A stretch of 20,749 nucleotides of DNA. Origin: Hyphochytrium catenoides (taxonomy: Eukaryota > Sar > Hyphochytriomycetes > Hyphochytriales > Hyphochytriaceae). The stretch's first letter is position 1. Every line of letters begins with the position of its first letter. The notes under the pieces were generated by a model. That model had not been told where the DNA came from and ran no database searches. It saw only the letters and a program-made list of their open reading frames with translations. The position numbers and the translations under genes are program-made. Location of the stretch: the NCBI GenBank assembly GCA_900088475.1, contig FLMG01002770.1, positions 31,640 to 52,388 on the forward strand. The letters are read 5' to 3'. Positions 1 to 10,092 of the stretch are shown one piece after another.

Positions 1-1882
1 TTGTTTGGAATTCATTGTTGGCTGTGTTCCTTCAGGTGTTTCTTCGGCAGCCGGTTGCTTTATTCTCCTTAGAGAGACTGAGAACAAGAAAGCTCTGGGA
101 CCTCGCTAAGATTATCCAGGACGCTTATAGGTGCGCCAGAGTAGCCACCCATGTAGACACATTGAAGCAAAATTCTCCATTTATGAGTCGATCCCTCTGC
201 TCCTAGAGGGTCTCGCTCTTCGAGTGACAGCAGTTGTCCTCACCTCCTTATTCTCTGGACTTGCCGCGACTGACTCGATGGCTTGTTTTCACAGGCGCCA
301 TAGGCGGCGGTGTGTCTTTTATAGGTTTATCTCCGTTTATCGTGCGGTCCATGGAGACTATACCAACGTTCTACTCGCACTAAAGGATGTACAACGACGG
401 AAAGAGGAGCGTTTTGTTACCTTAGCAGCTCGTAAGAAAGCCTGGGTCACAGCACAAGAGAGCTACCTTAAGCCAGGTACTTTCCACGATGTGGAACTGC
501 CTTACTCGTGGCTCCCTAACTTCTCTCTTGTCGGCTGCTCTATGTCGTTTTAGATAACTGGATGTCCCGCAGCATCGCATCTGAGACAGATCACACATAC
601 GCCTTCATTCTGCAAAGCAGAGTGCGATGTCGGCTGCTCACCAAACGGCTTCAAAGACTCTATTGGGCGGTCTCTGTTTTCTCTAAGCATTGGAAGAGAA
701 TTCGCACCCGAAGAAAGATGAGTCCTGAGGAGAGACAGAAAGTTGATGCGGTAAGTGTCAGACCTTCTTGGGTCGTGCACTATCTGGTCAAGTTTCCTGC
801 TGTCTGCGCATAGTTCTCCTGTGTCTGCCCCTACGTCACCTGTGTCTGGCGCATCTCCAAGACGTGACCTCGCCTCTTACCCTAATTCCCGGCTAATGTC
901 CCTCGAAAGGCCATACTTGGAATTAGATGTGCATTCGAGAAGTTCATGGGCCAAAAGCTTCGGCGAAGGAACACAATTGACCGGGTTTATGAGGGCGACT
1001 ATATCAACTGCGGTAACAGGGAGGGTTTCCTTAGAGTTATGGCTAGGCACAACGTTGAGAAGATTCATTTTGCCACGATGATGATGAAGATTAACAAGAG
1101 GTAAGGATATCTCATTGATCCCGGATCTCCTCCTTCTTGTTCGACGGTTACTCTTTATCTAATCGGTGCCGTGCCACTTAGCTTGACTGCTCGGTACTAC
1201 TTCTCCTGGGCTTTGCCCTTTACTACCCTCGACTTGATATCTTAGCCCTACATCCCTGTCGTCCCTTCACGGCTTTTTGCTTTACTCCTTTGGCTGTTTC
1301 CCTATTTGCTTCTCCAAATTGGTGCTCATCGAGGAGACGGGATTCTAACGGACCGGTGTCGGCACAGGTTCGTGACCCAGGAAAGGTACTTAGTGCTGGC
1401 AGACGAGTTCATCTTCAACTTCAAGGCTCGGAACATAGACAAGCCTAAGGAGCGAAGGCGCATTCCACTCTCCTCTCTCTCTGGAATCTACCTTAGTCCC
1501 TACAACGATGACTATGTAGGCATCTGTGTTGATGGTCTTAAGGAGTTTGATTACTTTGTCTTCTTCGAGCAGAAGACTGAGGTAAGCCAGCTCCCACGCA
1601 CAGACCATCGCTGTTCTTCTTGGCTGACTTTGTGCGTCCGTTTATGCTTGGCTGCTTTGCCACGGACTGCAGTTTATCAAGATTCTCCGTCAGAAATACA
1701 AGCTCTATTGCCCAGACCGAGAGCTACCTATCCATTTCCAGCCAGAGTTTACCGTGCAACTGGCGAGAAGGCAGCCGCTGACGACCGTCGTGTTTGTCCG
1801 ATCTGATAATAAGGAGCCACCTTCCCATGCTTTAGACCCGAACAACAAGAGGCGTATCGTCATCACGGTTGGCAGAGAATAG
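1..1882 (+). CDS. MYO1: Class I myosin, 3' part (end of motor, IQ neck, TH1 tail)
   Basis: Actin-based motor; the TH1 tail of class I myosins binds acidic membrane lipids. The gene enters from the left and only its last six exons are here: 36-130, 295-476, 554-750, 910-1100, 1368-1581 and 1673-1882. All junctions are GT-AG and phase-consistent. The first exon reads VFLRQPVALFSLERLR, the end of the motor and converter, followed by KLWDLAKIIQDAYR; joined to the next exon this gives an IQ motif (IIQDAYRRHRRR). The next two exons are rich in basic and hydrophobic residues, with IQ-like stretches such as RCRLLTKRLQ and KHWKRIRTRRKM. TH1 begins at KLRRRNTIDRVYEGDYI, continues through RYLVLADEFIFNF and RRIPLSSLSGIYLSP, and ends in ITVGRE before TAG. 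No SH3 or acidic tail follows, so this is a short-tailed type. The exact ends of neck exons 2 and 3 are less sure than the TH1 exons. Confidence 0.85.
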
Positions 1883-2566
1883 ATGGCATAGAAGTAATAG
1901 AATTCTTATACCTTCGAGGTAGTCGCTGTCGGTCATTTGGTCCTAGCACTCGCCGTCCACAGTTTCCCACTCTCACTCCGTCTAGGTTCCCTACATTCCT
2001 TCGTCCCCTACTACCTTGAGATTACTGCTGACGATTCTCTACTAAGCGTTGCCATGGATCACTCTCCTCATAGCCTGCCTTGAGAAGGAGTGAGTCCATG
2101 CAGAAATGCTCTTTGAGCTCCAAGAGCGCCGCTAAACTTCTGTCATGAGGATTCGCCCTTGTCATGATGGACCTTCCAGCGTCATCAGAACCTCCACAGC
2201 TTGAGCTTGTTAGATCTGTTTATTCAAACTCTTTTCCACCTTTATGTAAAAAAGAAATTCTCTAAAAAAAAGCTCAAAAAAACTTAATTCGTTTGGGAGT
2301 CAAATGTTACTATTGCACCTGGGCAAGAAAAAACCCAATATTTTCCACAATAAAACCTTTACTTTGTAGTCATTCCCAGCAAATCTTCAAGCAGCTTCCG
2401 CTACACTTGTCTGATCTTCGTCTTCAGATGATGGTAAGAGAGCTGCAGAGCGCGTGTCTTGGAGACAGAGCTCCTTGCAAGCGAATGTCAAGGCCAAAGA
2501 GGCTTTAGATTATTCTGAAGTGCTCCTCCGCACTCGGTCATAGCTCCATGCGGTGGTCCTAAGAAG
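1883..2566. other. Intergenic region between myosin and PDE12-like gene
   Basis: About 680 bp with no gene I can support. It should hold the myosin 3' UTR and the promoter or 5' UTR of the next gene. An A-rich tract lies at about 2245-2285 and an AATAAA at 2349-2354, about 470 nt after the myosin stop. An open frame at 2293-2508 (+) resembles no family and ends near a GTAAGA donor-like site; it could be a 5' exon of the next gene but nothing proves it. Confidence 0.5.
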
Positions 2567-5500
2567 ATGGCTACCCATATTCCGACCAGGGCCGAGCAGC
2601 GACAGGAGGCCGTCTTCCGAGAGACAGAAGACAAGAAGGAGGTAAGCGTAAGACCTGCTGCGGGAAAGCAGGGGAATAGTGCTAACGGCGCAGGGGCGCA
2701 GGATAGGATGAAGGGGTGGAGGGGAACGGCATAGGGACAAAGCAAAGAAACCTCGTGCATATTCACAAATTGTGGAGGAGTAGATTGGAAGTATAACCAA
2801 TCCTCCGTAGATTCTAGTGGAGATTACTATTGATGGAAAGGCAAAGCACATGCAGAGGCACAGCGAGGAGCCTTCGAGTTCATTTCTTCGACGAGCCAAG
2901 CTGCTGGTAAGTCCGCTGTTTGCTCTCTTCTTTCAAACCTTCTGCGGCTACTCTTCACCGCAATCGAGGACTTATAAAAATGCAATCTTGTGCTCCTATG
3001 TATCTGTTTTTGTCTTTGGCTCTAGACAAACCCATGGATCACACCGGCAAAGTATCCCAAGAAGTCGAGCCTACGAAAAAAGAAGAAGAAGGATAGAGAA
3101 GCGTCCTCTTCTACAGATCCTCCAGCTCCGCTGCCTGCACACACACTTCGTCGTTATGCCTTTCTAGACCAGAGCGGGGAGGAGCTTCCAGAGAACTTGT
3201 CTCTTAGACAAGCCCTAGAAAGGGCCCAGACTCTGGTCCTTGGGGAGGTCCTCTATGATCTCCAGGTGAATCCTCCCACCGCACTGGAGCTGTCCCTTCC
3301 ACAGGTTGCCATCGAAGGCTGTGAGCTTCTACCTTTCTATCGAACCCAGTACACTGATCGTTGCTTGTGGACGTGGCGGCGAAAGGAGAAGGATCAGGAA
3401 CAGGGAGTTATAGTGGGTAAGTAACAAAGCAGAACCTTTTAAGGGCAAAGAGACAAAATTAGCGAGGCAAACCGAGATGGCAGTTGGACCTTTGAAACTA
3501 TATGTCCTTGGAGAGTTGGTGTCTTTGAGGAGGCTGAAGTGTACCGCAGAATTGCTCAGACGGGGGAGTACGGAAGCAGCACAGGGTCTGTATTACCTTC
3601 TCTGGGCATTGTTGGGTTACGAAGTGGATGAAGGATAGGAAGAGCAAGTGTAAGGTAAAATCATGGGGCGAAGCTAAGGTGGCTTGACAGTGTGATGGAC
3701 GGTAGTCTGAATGCCCAGCACAACATGGGGAGACGTTCATGTGAAACTCAGCCTTTTTCATCAGGTGAATATGAAGCCTATGAGCCCTCAGCTTTGGATG
3801 TCGGCAAGATCCTGGAGGTCACGTGCCAACCTCTACTACGGATCTCGCCCACGGAAAAGAGGAAGGGGAGACCTCGGTCAGCGGAGACCACTGAGGTGAT
3901 TAGTCTGCCTGATCAAGCACCCTATAAAGAAAGAAGCATGGCGACCAAACAGCCAGTTTGGTGCCTCTCCTCCGATCCACCTATTGTTACGCTAAAAGGA
4001 AACGAGAAGGCCTCTTCCCCTGTAAGCCTTGTAGAAGAATCAGAAGGTATAAAAGGGAACTAGGCTTTGACAGATGGGGAGGGAGCGTGTCTGAATAAGA
4101 GGTCGTTGGAAGTATCGTTGAGTTGCAGATTTCGATGGTTGAAAGAGAGGATCAGTGAAAAGAAGCGTCGTCAGGATGGATAGGTCGAGGAGGCGTCCGG
4201 AGCAAGGAGGGGCCGGATGCCAATGACTGTATAAAGAGAATAATTTGTTTGCCGGATTGACGCTCAGCAATGAGAAAGAGATAGGCAGTCAATGGACAGC
4301 GGCTAACCCTATCTTTCCGCTTTTGCACAGTGGTCTCCTCTTTGAGCTTGGTTGAAAGCACGGACTTCCGTCTAATGACGTACAATATTCTGTTCCACGA
4401 TTTTGCCACTCCTGAGCAGTATCCGTACTGCAACCCGAAGAACCTCGTGCAGGAGAGAAGAATGCAACTAGTCTTGAGGGAGATTTTGCTCTCAAATAGC
4501 GATGTCATCTGCATGCAAGAGATGGGCGAACACGTTTTCGAGAACTACTTTCTGAGGTACTTGGACCGTCACGGTTATGATGGTTTCTACAGCGGCAAGC
4601 ATGGCCTTTCCCGGGAAGGGTTGGCCACCTTCGTCCGAACAAAATGTTGGGACGTCCTACGTCGGGTGGATCTCCCTCTCGGCTCAGCGTTTCCGGAGGT
4701 GTTACCGGATCTTTTCGCCCAGCTAGAGGCTTATCCAGCAACCCGAGAAACGCTGTCTGGATTGCCCAACGCTGCCCAGCTAATGATCATGCAGCACAAA
4801 GTGGATACTTCCAAGTTAATTTTGTTGGTAAATACTCACTTGTACTACCACCAGCATGGACATCCTTTGAGGATCTTGCAAATGGCCCTCATATTAGAGA
4901 AAGTGCGTCAGCTCATCGAGGAAGTATCTTCAGGTAGGATGATGAAAGCATCTGAGGAATGGCTCATTCGCGTCGTGTATGGCCTTCCTATCGTGATACC
5001 TCATATCACTTTCGTACTTGTTCATCCTGCCTCTGCACGTGTAGTGACAAGTAGGCCATGCCTTATGAGAGATATCTTCGTGTTGCCTGGCGGAAGGGAC
5101 AGCTGTCTGGACCGCGCTAGACTTACATATATATCTCGTTGTCGTCGTTTCCCTGTCACTACATCTCTCAGAGCTTCCCCGGCCCTCGGTAATCATTTGT
5201 GGAGACTTTAACTCTCTGCCGGAGAGTGCATTGGTCAGCTTCTTGCGAGACGGAAGACTAGGCACAGATCATCCAGACTGGGCTCACGGTAGGCTATTCA
5301 AGCGCACAAAGCAAGACTTCATAAGCAACAACGGTTCCCTAGATGGAGAAGGGATCAGATTAGATATCCCTCTCTCGCACAAATTTAAGTTGCAGCTTCA
5401 GGAACCCTTATTGCCTTTCACGAACTACGTTAGAGGTTTCCAGGAGGTACTAGATTATGTCTTTATAGAGGAGACCTTGGAATTTTTACGTCCTATTCCT

Positions 5501-5692
5501 GGTGTGGATCCTAGGTAAGTCCTCCTTCCTTGGGGTCAGCTGAGCTTTGCCCTTATCTTCCATCTGCTTGGTCCTCACTCCATGTTTGCTCTTGCCAGTT
5601 ATTTCTCGCAGGAAGTCGCTTTGCCGTCTTCAATATTCCCATCGGACCACATTCCACTTATTTATGACATCCACTTCAAGGAGGATAAGTGA
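2567..5692 (+). CDS. PDE12: PDE12-like 2'-phosphodiesterase / poly(A) exonuclease (EEP fold)
   Basis: Endonuclease-exonuclease-phosphatase enzyme of the CCR4-related PDE12 family. Animal members degrade 2',5'-oligoadenylate and trim mitochondrial poly(A). Exons: 2567-2641, 2811-2906, 3026-3416, 3765-4046, 4331-4933, 5172-5514, 5599-5692. All phases match and give 627 residues, close to the 609 of human PDE12. The N-terminal part carries the family's non-catalytic domain (AKHMQRHSEEP, NPPTALELSLPQ, EPSALDVGKILEVTC). Catalytic features: N300 in TYNILF, E345 in CMQEMG, HLYYHQHGHPLRILQMA, D494 and N496 in CGDFNS, FTNYVRGFQEVLDYVFI, and D613/H614 in PSDHIPL. The chosen ATG at 2567 starts a short exon ending in GTAAGC. 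No mitochondrial targeting peptide is evident, so an upstream exon could exist or the enzyme may be cytosolic. The family assignment is firm; start and location are not. Confidence 0.9.
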
Positions 5693-5735
5693 GGATCCTT
5701 CTCTCCGACCGCCGCACTGCTGGGCGTGGCGGATG

Positions 5736-5741
5736 AATAAA
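5736..5741 (+). promoter_or_regulatory. AATAAA poly(A) signal of PDE12-like gene
   Basis: AATAAA lies 44 nt after the PDE12-like stop codon, in the roughly 90-bp gap between two convergent genes. Position and sequence fit a 3' processing signal; there is no transcript evidence. Confidence 0.4.
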
Positions 5742-5782
5742 TATTGCAGAGCGGCCCACGTAGCCGCATCTGTCTGCTACTC

Positions 5783-8483
5783 TTATGTCAGGGAAGAGAA
5801 GAGCAGATTCGTGTTGGCCTGAAAGAGAATCTCTTTCACTGTCATGACGTCAATAGTTCCTGAATCCAACGCGTGAGCGATTTTTGAGACGGCCCTAGTG
5901 TATGTGAGAGGGGAACTTAGTAGTAGGCCGACGCAAGTAAACAAGGTTCGGAGGGCAAGCTGAAAAGCTAGATCAAAGAGAAGAGAGAGGAATAGAAGAT
6001 TGGGAGAATGCCCTGACTTTATAAATTTCGGCCCACGGTCAAGGGCAGGCTTCCTGCCATCCCGCCGAGGGTCACCTTCCCAGCCGTTGATCCCTGCCAT
6101 GCACAGCCACCTGGTGGACTGTAATAGAAGAGGTCTAGGACAAAGAGGAATGGCTTAGGAAATAAACCGAGGAGGAATGGATGAGTGGGCTCTATACTCG
6201 TATGGCGCCTTGGTCACCGGGTCCTTTAGTCCACTGAGCCATTCAGAGAGCTTTTCAAACCGTCTCTCCGGCTAAAAGATGGAACGGAAAAGATGGCAAG
6301 GGGTGAGGTGTACACGAGAACTGGGAGAGCGCTCAGGCAGCCTTACTTACGCGGAACCAGAAGACCGTGCCTCCCTCTTCTTTCTGTAGTAGGATCTCCT
6401 GAAAGTCCTATAAAGAGAATCTATTGACCACCCGCTTCCGTAGCAGCGAATGATCATCTTGCCTACCTCTGAGAGCTTTATCCGGTACTTGGTCTTTCGG
6501 GAAGCCTCAGCCGACGGAAATGCCCTGTAATAAGGCTGAGGTGAATGCTCGTGAACGGCTCCCTTTTCTTAGACAGCTTGCTCTGACTCTGCCTGCCATC
6601 TCCCTGGTGATTCCTCGTCTGTCCTGACAGGGTAGTCGCCCTACACCATCTCTCCTCCTGACACTTCTCTCCTTGTATTCCACTGATCTTGGTGGCTCTT
6701 ATTTCTATATACTGCCCTATATCTCCGCACCAAGCTATGAGTAGGCGTACGCCTCACCATTCTCTCTCATAGTCAAAGATCCAGAGTGAGTCCTGGAGAA
6801 GGGTGGGTGAGAACGTCTGGGGCAGCAGAAAGGGCTTAGTCATCAGTAATCTATTGGAATGCATGGAAAAGCGACTCTCACCAAGTAGTGCTCCTGGAGA
6901 GATGGGAGGGATAGAAATACGGTACGCTTCTGGTTGTGTCCCTCTTCTCCTGCCATGATGTGGGCTTCAATGGAGCCCACCAGTGCTTTCTTTCTCACTT
7001 CTAGCTCTCGGAGCTGGGCGACTACTGAGTGGATCTGATAGAGAATTAGCCTTCAGGTCACTGTTCTCGCATGCTGCGGCGATCACCTCCTCTACGTCTT
7101 CCTGTCTGATCGCCGCTTTGTGTCTGTCCACTCTGGAGTCTTTCATGATCAGTTGTAGATCTAGCTCCACCTGGGAGGTGTGGTCAAGCTCTGAAAAGAG
7201 TAATAAAAACGAAGAATGCGGTTCTCAATACCAGGCTCTCGAAAGAACTATTGGGTATGTACGCCCCGCGCGCCTGGAGAAGCTCCCTTAACTCCTTCCG
7301 CGTCAAACCTCTGGGGTCTGTCACGGCCCACTGACGATCCTTTATCCTAAGGATTACAGTGTCCTCGTTTCCCAAGCCTATGTTCAGCACGGCGTTAGAC
7401 TGCGAACCCTTAGAACGGCGAGTAAGGCAAAAGTTTGGACCATAGTGCGAGAAGGTGACCGTGTCTTGGAGCTCTCTGCCTCTAAAGAGATAGCTGCGGC
7501 TTGCCTCTGGTGTGTCATAGAATGGAAGGTCCGTGTTTAAGGCGATCTGGTCTGCTACTGCCTTCCGCAGATCAAGTACACGGCCATCCTATTCATTTGC
7601 GAGAGCGATGTATCTTCAGCTCAAGTTGAAGCTTCACCAGAAATTTGTAGGGGCTCTGCTTGGCTCACCTGTGGGAGCTCCACTTCGAACTCATATTTCT
7701 TGCCTTCAGCCTGGCAAACCCTTACATACACAATGAAAGACTGAACAGCGAGGAGTGACTTGAGCTGCGAGACGGAATTGTGAAGTTGAGTGGCTAGAAG
7801 GCTGCATCAGTCTTACCGTCGGCAGGACGACATTCCGCTGGGACCGCTTGCTTTGAGCCTTTGGGCTCTGCCGCCAATTGCCTCTAGAAGGTAGCACTTG
7901 GGCTCTAGAGCTCTTAAAGTTCATAGCTTATTGACCAAGAGCCCCGGAGACTTACTTATCCTCCAGACAGAATAGGTTACAAGGCGTCATGGCAAGCTCC
8001 AAACCCCCGCCCTCACCATTCATACTTCCATAGATGCTAGCCCTCTCCTCATCTCCTTGGACGGCAGTGCCTAGGCCTCTGACGCTATCAAAAGAAGAGT
8101 CTCGGTGCTGCCGTTCAGCCGCCACACCTTGAGAACGCGGTATGATCTGACGATGACTAAAGCTCTAACCCTAGCTCCTCCTACCTCGCCTGGCGATATC
8201 CTCTGCTCTAGCCGAGCTCGCTCTTCGGGCTCAGGCTTCAGGTCCTTCTCCGTCCTCTCCCTGATGAGTGAGTTGAACAGGTGTGGGCGCCGCTCAGGTA
8301 ACGCCCTATCTATCAGACCTCCTCCAGGAGTCTGTTGAAGGCAAACACTCCATTTCTCATCACGCTGGTGATGGAAGAGAAGAGAAGAGGAGAAGTCCTC
8401 CTTGGGTCATGATGGTGAGAATCTCCTAACTAGGGAGGATCAGCTTTATAAGGAAAGAGTATTCTCTCTATCATCTCCCTCAT
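5783..8483 (-). CDS. Ubiquitin-like-domain protein with coiled-coil region, many exons
   Basis: Not assigned to a named family. Best model, in transcript order: 8483-8431, 8364-8319, 8292-8185, 8146-7956, 7904-7817, 7740-7669, 7588-7232, 7188-7062, 7024-6882, 6816-6758, 6524-6467, 6407-6351, 6271-6168, 6134-5783; about 604 residues. The core exons from 7924 to 6168 fit by phase. Across 7740-7232 there is a ubiquitin fold pattern: SFIVYVRVC, KKYEFEVELP, DGRVLDLRKAVADQIAL, SYLFRGRELQDTVTFSHYG. After it come TRKELRELLQARG and a charged helical stretch (RQEDVEEVIAAACEN, VAQLRELEVRKKALVGSI), then KYRIKLSE and WLSGLKDPVTKAP. Uncertain points: the 5' exons (one proposed intron is only 26 nt); whether the part before 7950 is a separate gene, because ATG at 7924 and TAA at 7952 also allow two genes; and the last exon, which may instead stop near 5842. 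Confidence 0.55.
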
Positions 8484-8681
8484 TCAGAGCCCTATGGACG
8501 TACAGCAGCAGCTCTAAGTAGGCCTGAGCCACCTTGCCTTCCCTTACGTTGAGATCTGTTCGGTGAAGTCTACCGCAGCGTGTAAACTCAGCACCAAGGA
8601 TTGTCTGTCTTGGCTTCTTTTGGCTGCTCACAGTTGAAAGGGCATCCGTGGAGGTTAGGGTCGAGGTCAAGTCCCAGGATA

Positions 8682-9515
8682 ATGAGATTGGTCCTTCAGC
8701 GCGTTGGCTCTGCGGCCGTAACTGTCGAAGGGGAAGTGATCTCCTCCATCGGCAGGGGTCTGGTGTGTTACGTCGGTATTGGTAAGACGCTTAATGTAGG
8801 TCTGATAACAAACAGCGGGCACTAAAGCCCTGTACAGGTGTCGACGACACGCCCCAGGACGCCTTGTGGGCCGCGAAGAAGCTCCTGGTGAGTTGCCTCG
8901 CCATGTCCGGCGCTGCTGTCATTGTTACCTACCTCACCTTTCCTGCTCTGCTTACAATCGACGACCGGGCCTCCTTGAAACCTATATTGAGTAGGACATT
9001 CGGTTGTGGTCCAATGAAGAGAAAAACTGGAACCTTTCTACCAAGTCCATGGGCTACGAGGTACTGCTGGTCTCACAGTTCACGTTATTTATGGAGCTTA
9101 AAGGCAACAAGCCTGACTTCCACCTAGCTAGTAAGGACCTTATGCAAACCTATTTCCAGAAGTTGAATGCTAATTTCCTCAATAGTGCCGCCACTAGCAG
9201 CTGAGCCGTTCTACGACGGCTTTGTAGAGGAGGTCAGGCGACAGTATGACTCCAGCAAGGTCAAGACAGGAGTATTTGGGGCCATGATGGATGTCTCATC
9301 CGTAAGTACCGCCACCCTTCGCCTCTCAAACAGCTCTCATCCGAAGCTTATAGCTGTCTGTGTCCCAGGTCAACCTTGGTCCAGTAACTGTCAACTTAGA
9401 CTCTAGCGGGAAGGGCAACAATGGCAGTCGAAAGGCCAAAGTAGGGACTGGGCCTAACAAGAAGAAAGTTTCTAATAGTGAACCCGTACAGGACGTAGGT
9501 GCCTCCCTAAGTTAA
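8682..9515 (+). CDS. DTD1: D-aminoacyl-tRNA deacylase (DTD)
   Basis: Homodimeric proofreading enzyme that hydrolyses D-aminoacyl-tRNA (and glycine mischarged on tRNA-Ala), keeping D-amino acids out of translation. Exons: 8682-8781, 8838-8887, 8995-9130, 9186-9301, 9369-9515; all phases agree, giving 182 residues. The N-terminus [15 protein letters not shown] starts exactly where the family starts. Both signature motifs are present: SQFTL at residues 77-81 and the NxGPxT motif as NLGPVT at 136-141. Splicing across 9130/9186 restores the conserved [11 protein letters not shown]. After the family's usual end near residue 143 there is a basic, low-complexity tail of about 35 residues ([21 protein letters not shown]), common in eukaryotic members. 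The ATG lies about 200 bp from the proposed start of the divergent ubiquitin-like gene, so the two may share a promoter region. Confidence 0.95.
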
Positions 9516-9520
9516 ATAAA
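9515..9520 (+). promoter_or_regulatory. AATAAA poly(A) signal overlapping the DTD stop
   Basis: The TAA stop of the deacylase (9513-9515) overlaps an AATAAA. The next gene converges and its stop lies at 9556, so the two 3' UTRs must be very short or overlap. Confidence 0.4.
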
Positions 9521-9555
9521 GATATGATACGAGCTATAGATGAACTGGTGTCCTA

Positions 9556-10011
9556 CTATTCCCCATCTTCAGGCAGCATGTCGAGATGAGTGGCCTCCCG
9601 ATAGAGCAAAGCGTAACTGTGGACGGTGTCAATCTAAGGTCCATCCATTACAAAGGGCAACAGATCTGCTAGAGACTTACATCTGAATGAATGCTGCTGC
9701 GACTCCGAAAAAGAGGAGGATAAGGATGGCCTTGAACTGCTCCCAGAGTGCTTGGTGCCACTTTAGCTCCTTGTCACTGAGAAGTAAGACCGGTCAGATA
9801 CAGTGAAGAAGGCGGCTTTTGGTGCGTTACTCTAATCATCTACTCACAAGAAGACATTATAGGCCATCCCCAATATGCCGACCACGATTGCGACGACGAG
9901 GGCCACATGCACATAGTTTTCCGAGTCAAAGGGCTGCATTTCGAAGGACTGATATTCCTTGTACGCATACTCGAAGACATCCTGGACGGAGACTTGCAAA
10001 GACACCATCAT
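9556..10011 (-). CDS. Small two-helix membrane protein, function unknown
   Basis: Three exons in transcript order, 10011-9848, 9776-9681 and 9616-9556, join in phase to 106 residues ending LPEDGE before TAG. The start is taken as the first of two ATGs (MMVSLQVSVQDVFEYAYKEY). Two hydrophobic helices are clear: VHVALVVAIVVGILGMAYNV and FKAILILLFFGVAAAFIQIY, separated by a charged loop (DKELKWHQALWEQ). Size and layout recall small subunits of endoplasmic-reticulum complexes such as TMEM258/OST5, but motifs are too few to claim that. A TAA directly after FIQM coincides with a GTAAGT donor; I chose the spliced form because the last exon joins in phase and reads as a typical acidic cytosolic tail. 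It converges on the deacylase with a gap of about 40 bp. Confidence 0.7.
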
Positions 10012-10092
10012 GATTAGGAACCAGGGCCAGCTCGCCAAGCACGGCTGTACGACGTTCGGGTAGCTACTGGGAAGAACAGCACAAGGCCTTTC

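Noticed and set aside
131-553. Plus-strand 140-codon ORF as an independent gene
   Set aside because: Its part from 295 to 476 is a myosin neck exon in the correct phase; the rest reads through introns.
2510-2899. Minus-strand 129-codon ORF
   Set aside because: It is antisense to the first two exons of the PDE12-like gene, which match the family and splice in phase.
4152-4514. Minus-strand 120-codon ORF
   Set aside because: It overlaps the catalytic exon of the PDE12-like gene on the other strand and resembles no protein.
5783-6100. Minus-strand frame with LLFLSLLFDLAFQLALRT as a transmembrane protein
   Set aside because: The hydrophobic run is pyrimidine-rich and may be the 3' part of an intron. 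The frame is treated only as a possible last exon of the ubiquitin-like gene.
8105-8338. Plus-strand 77-codon ORF
   Set aside because: The minus strand of the same segment has a charged, protein-like frame (RERTEKDLKPEPEERARLEQ) that splices in phase; the plus frame looks like its shadow.
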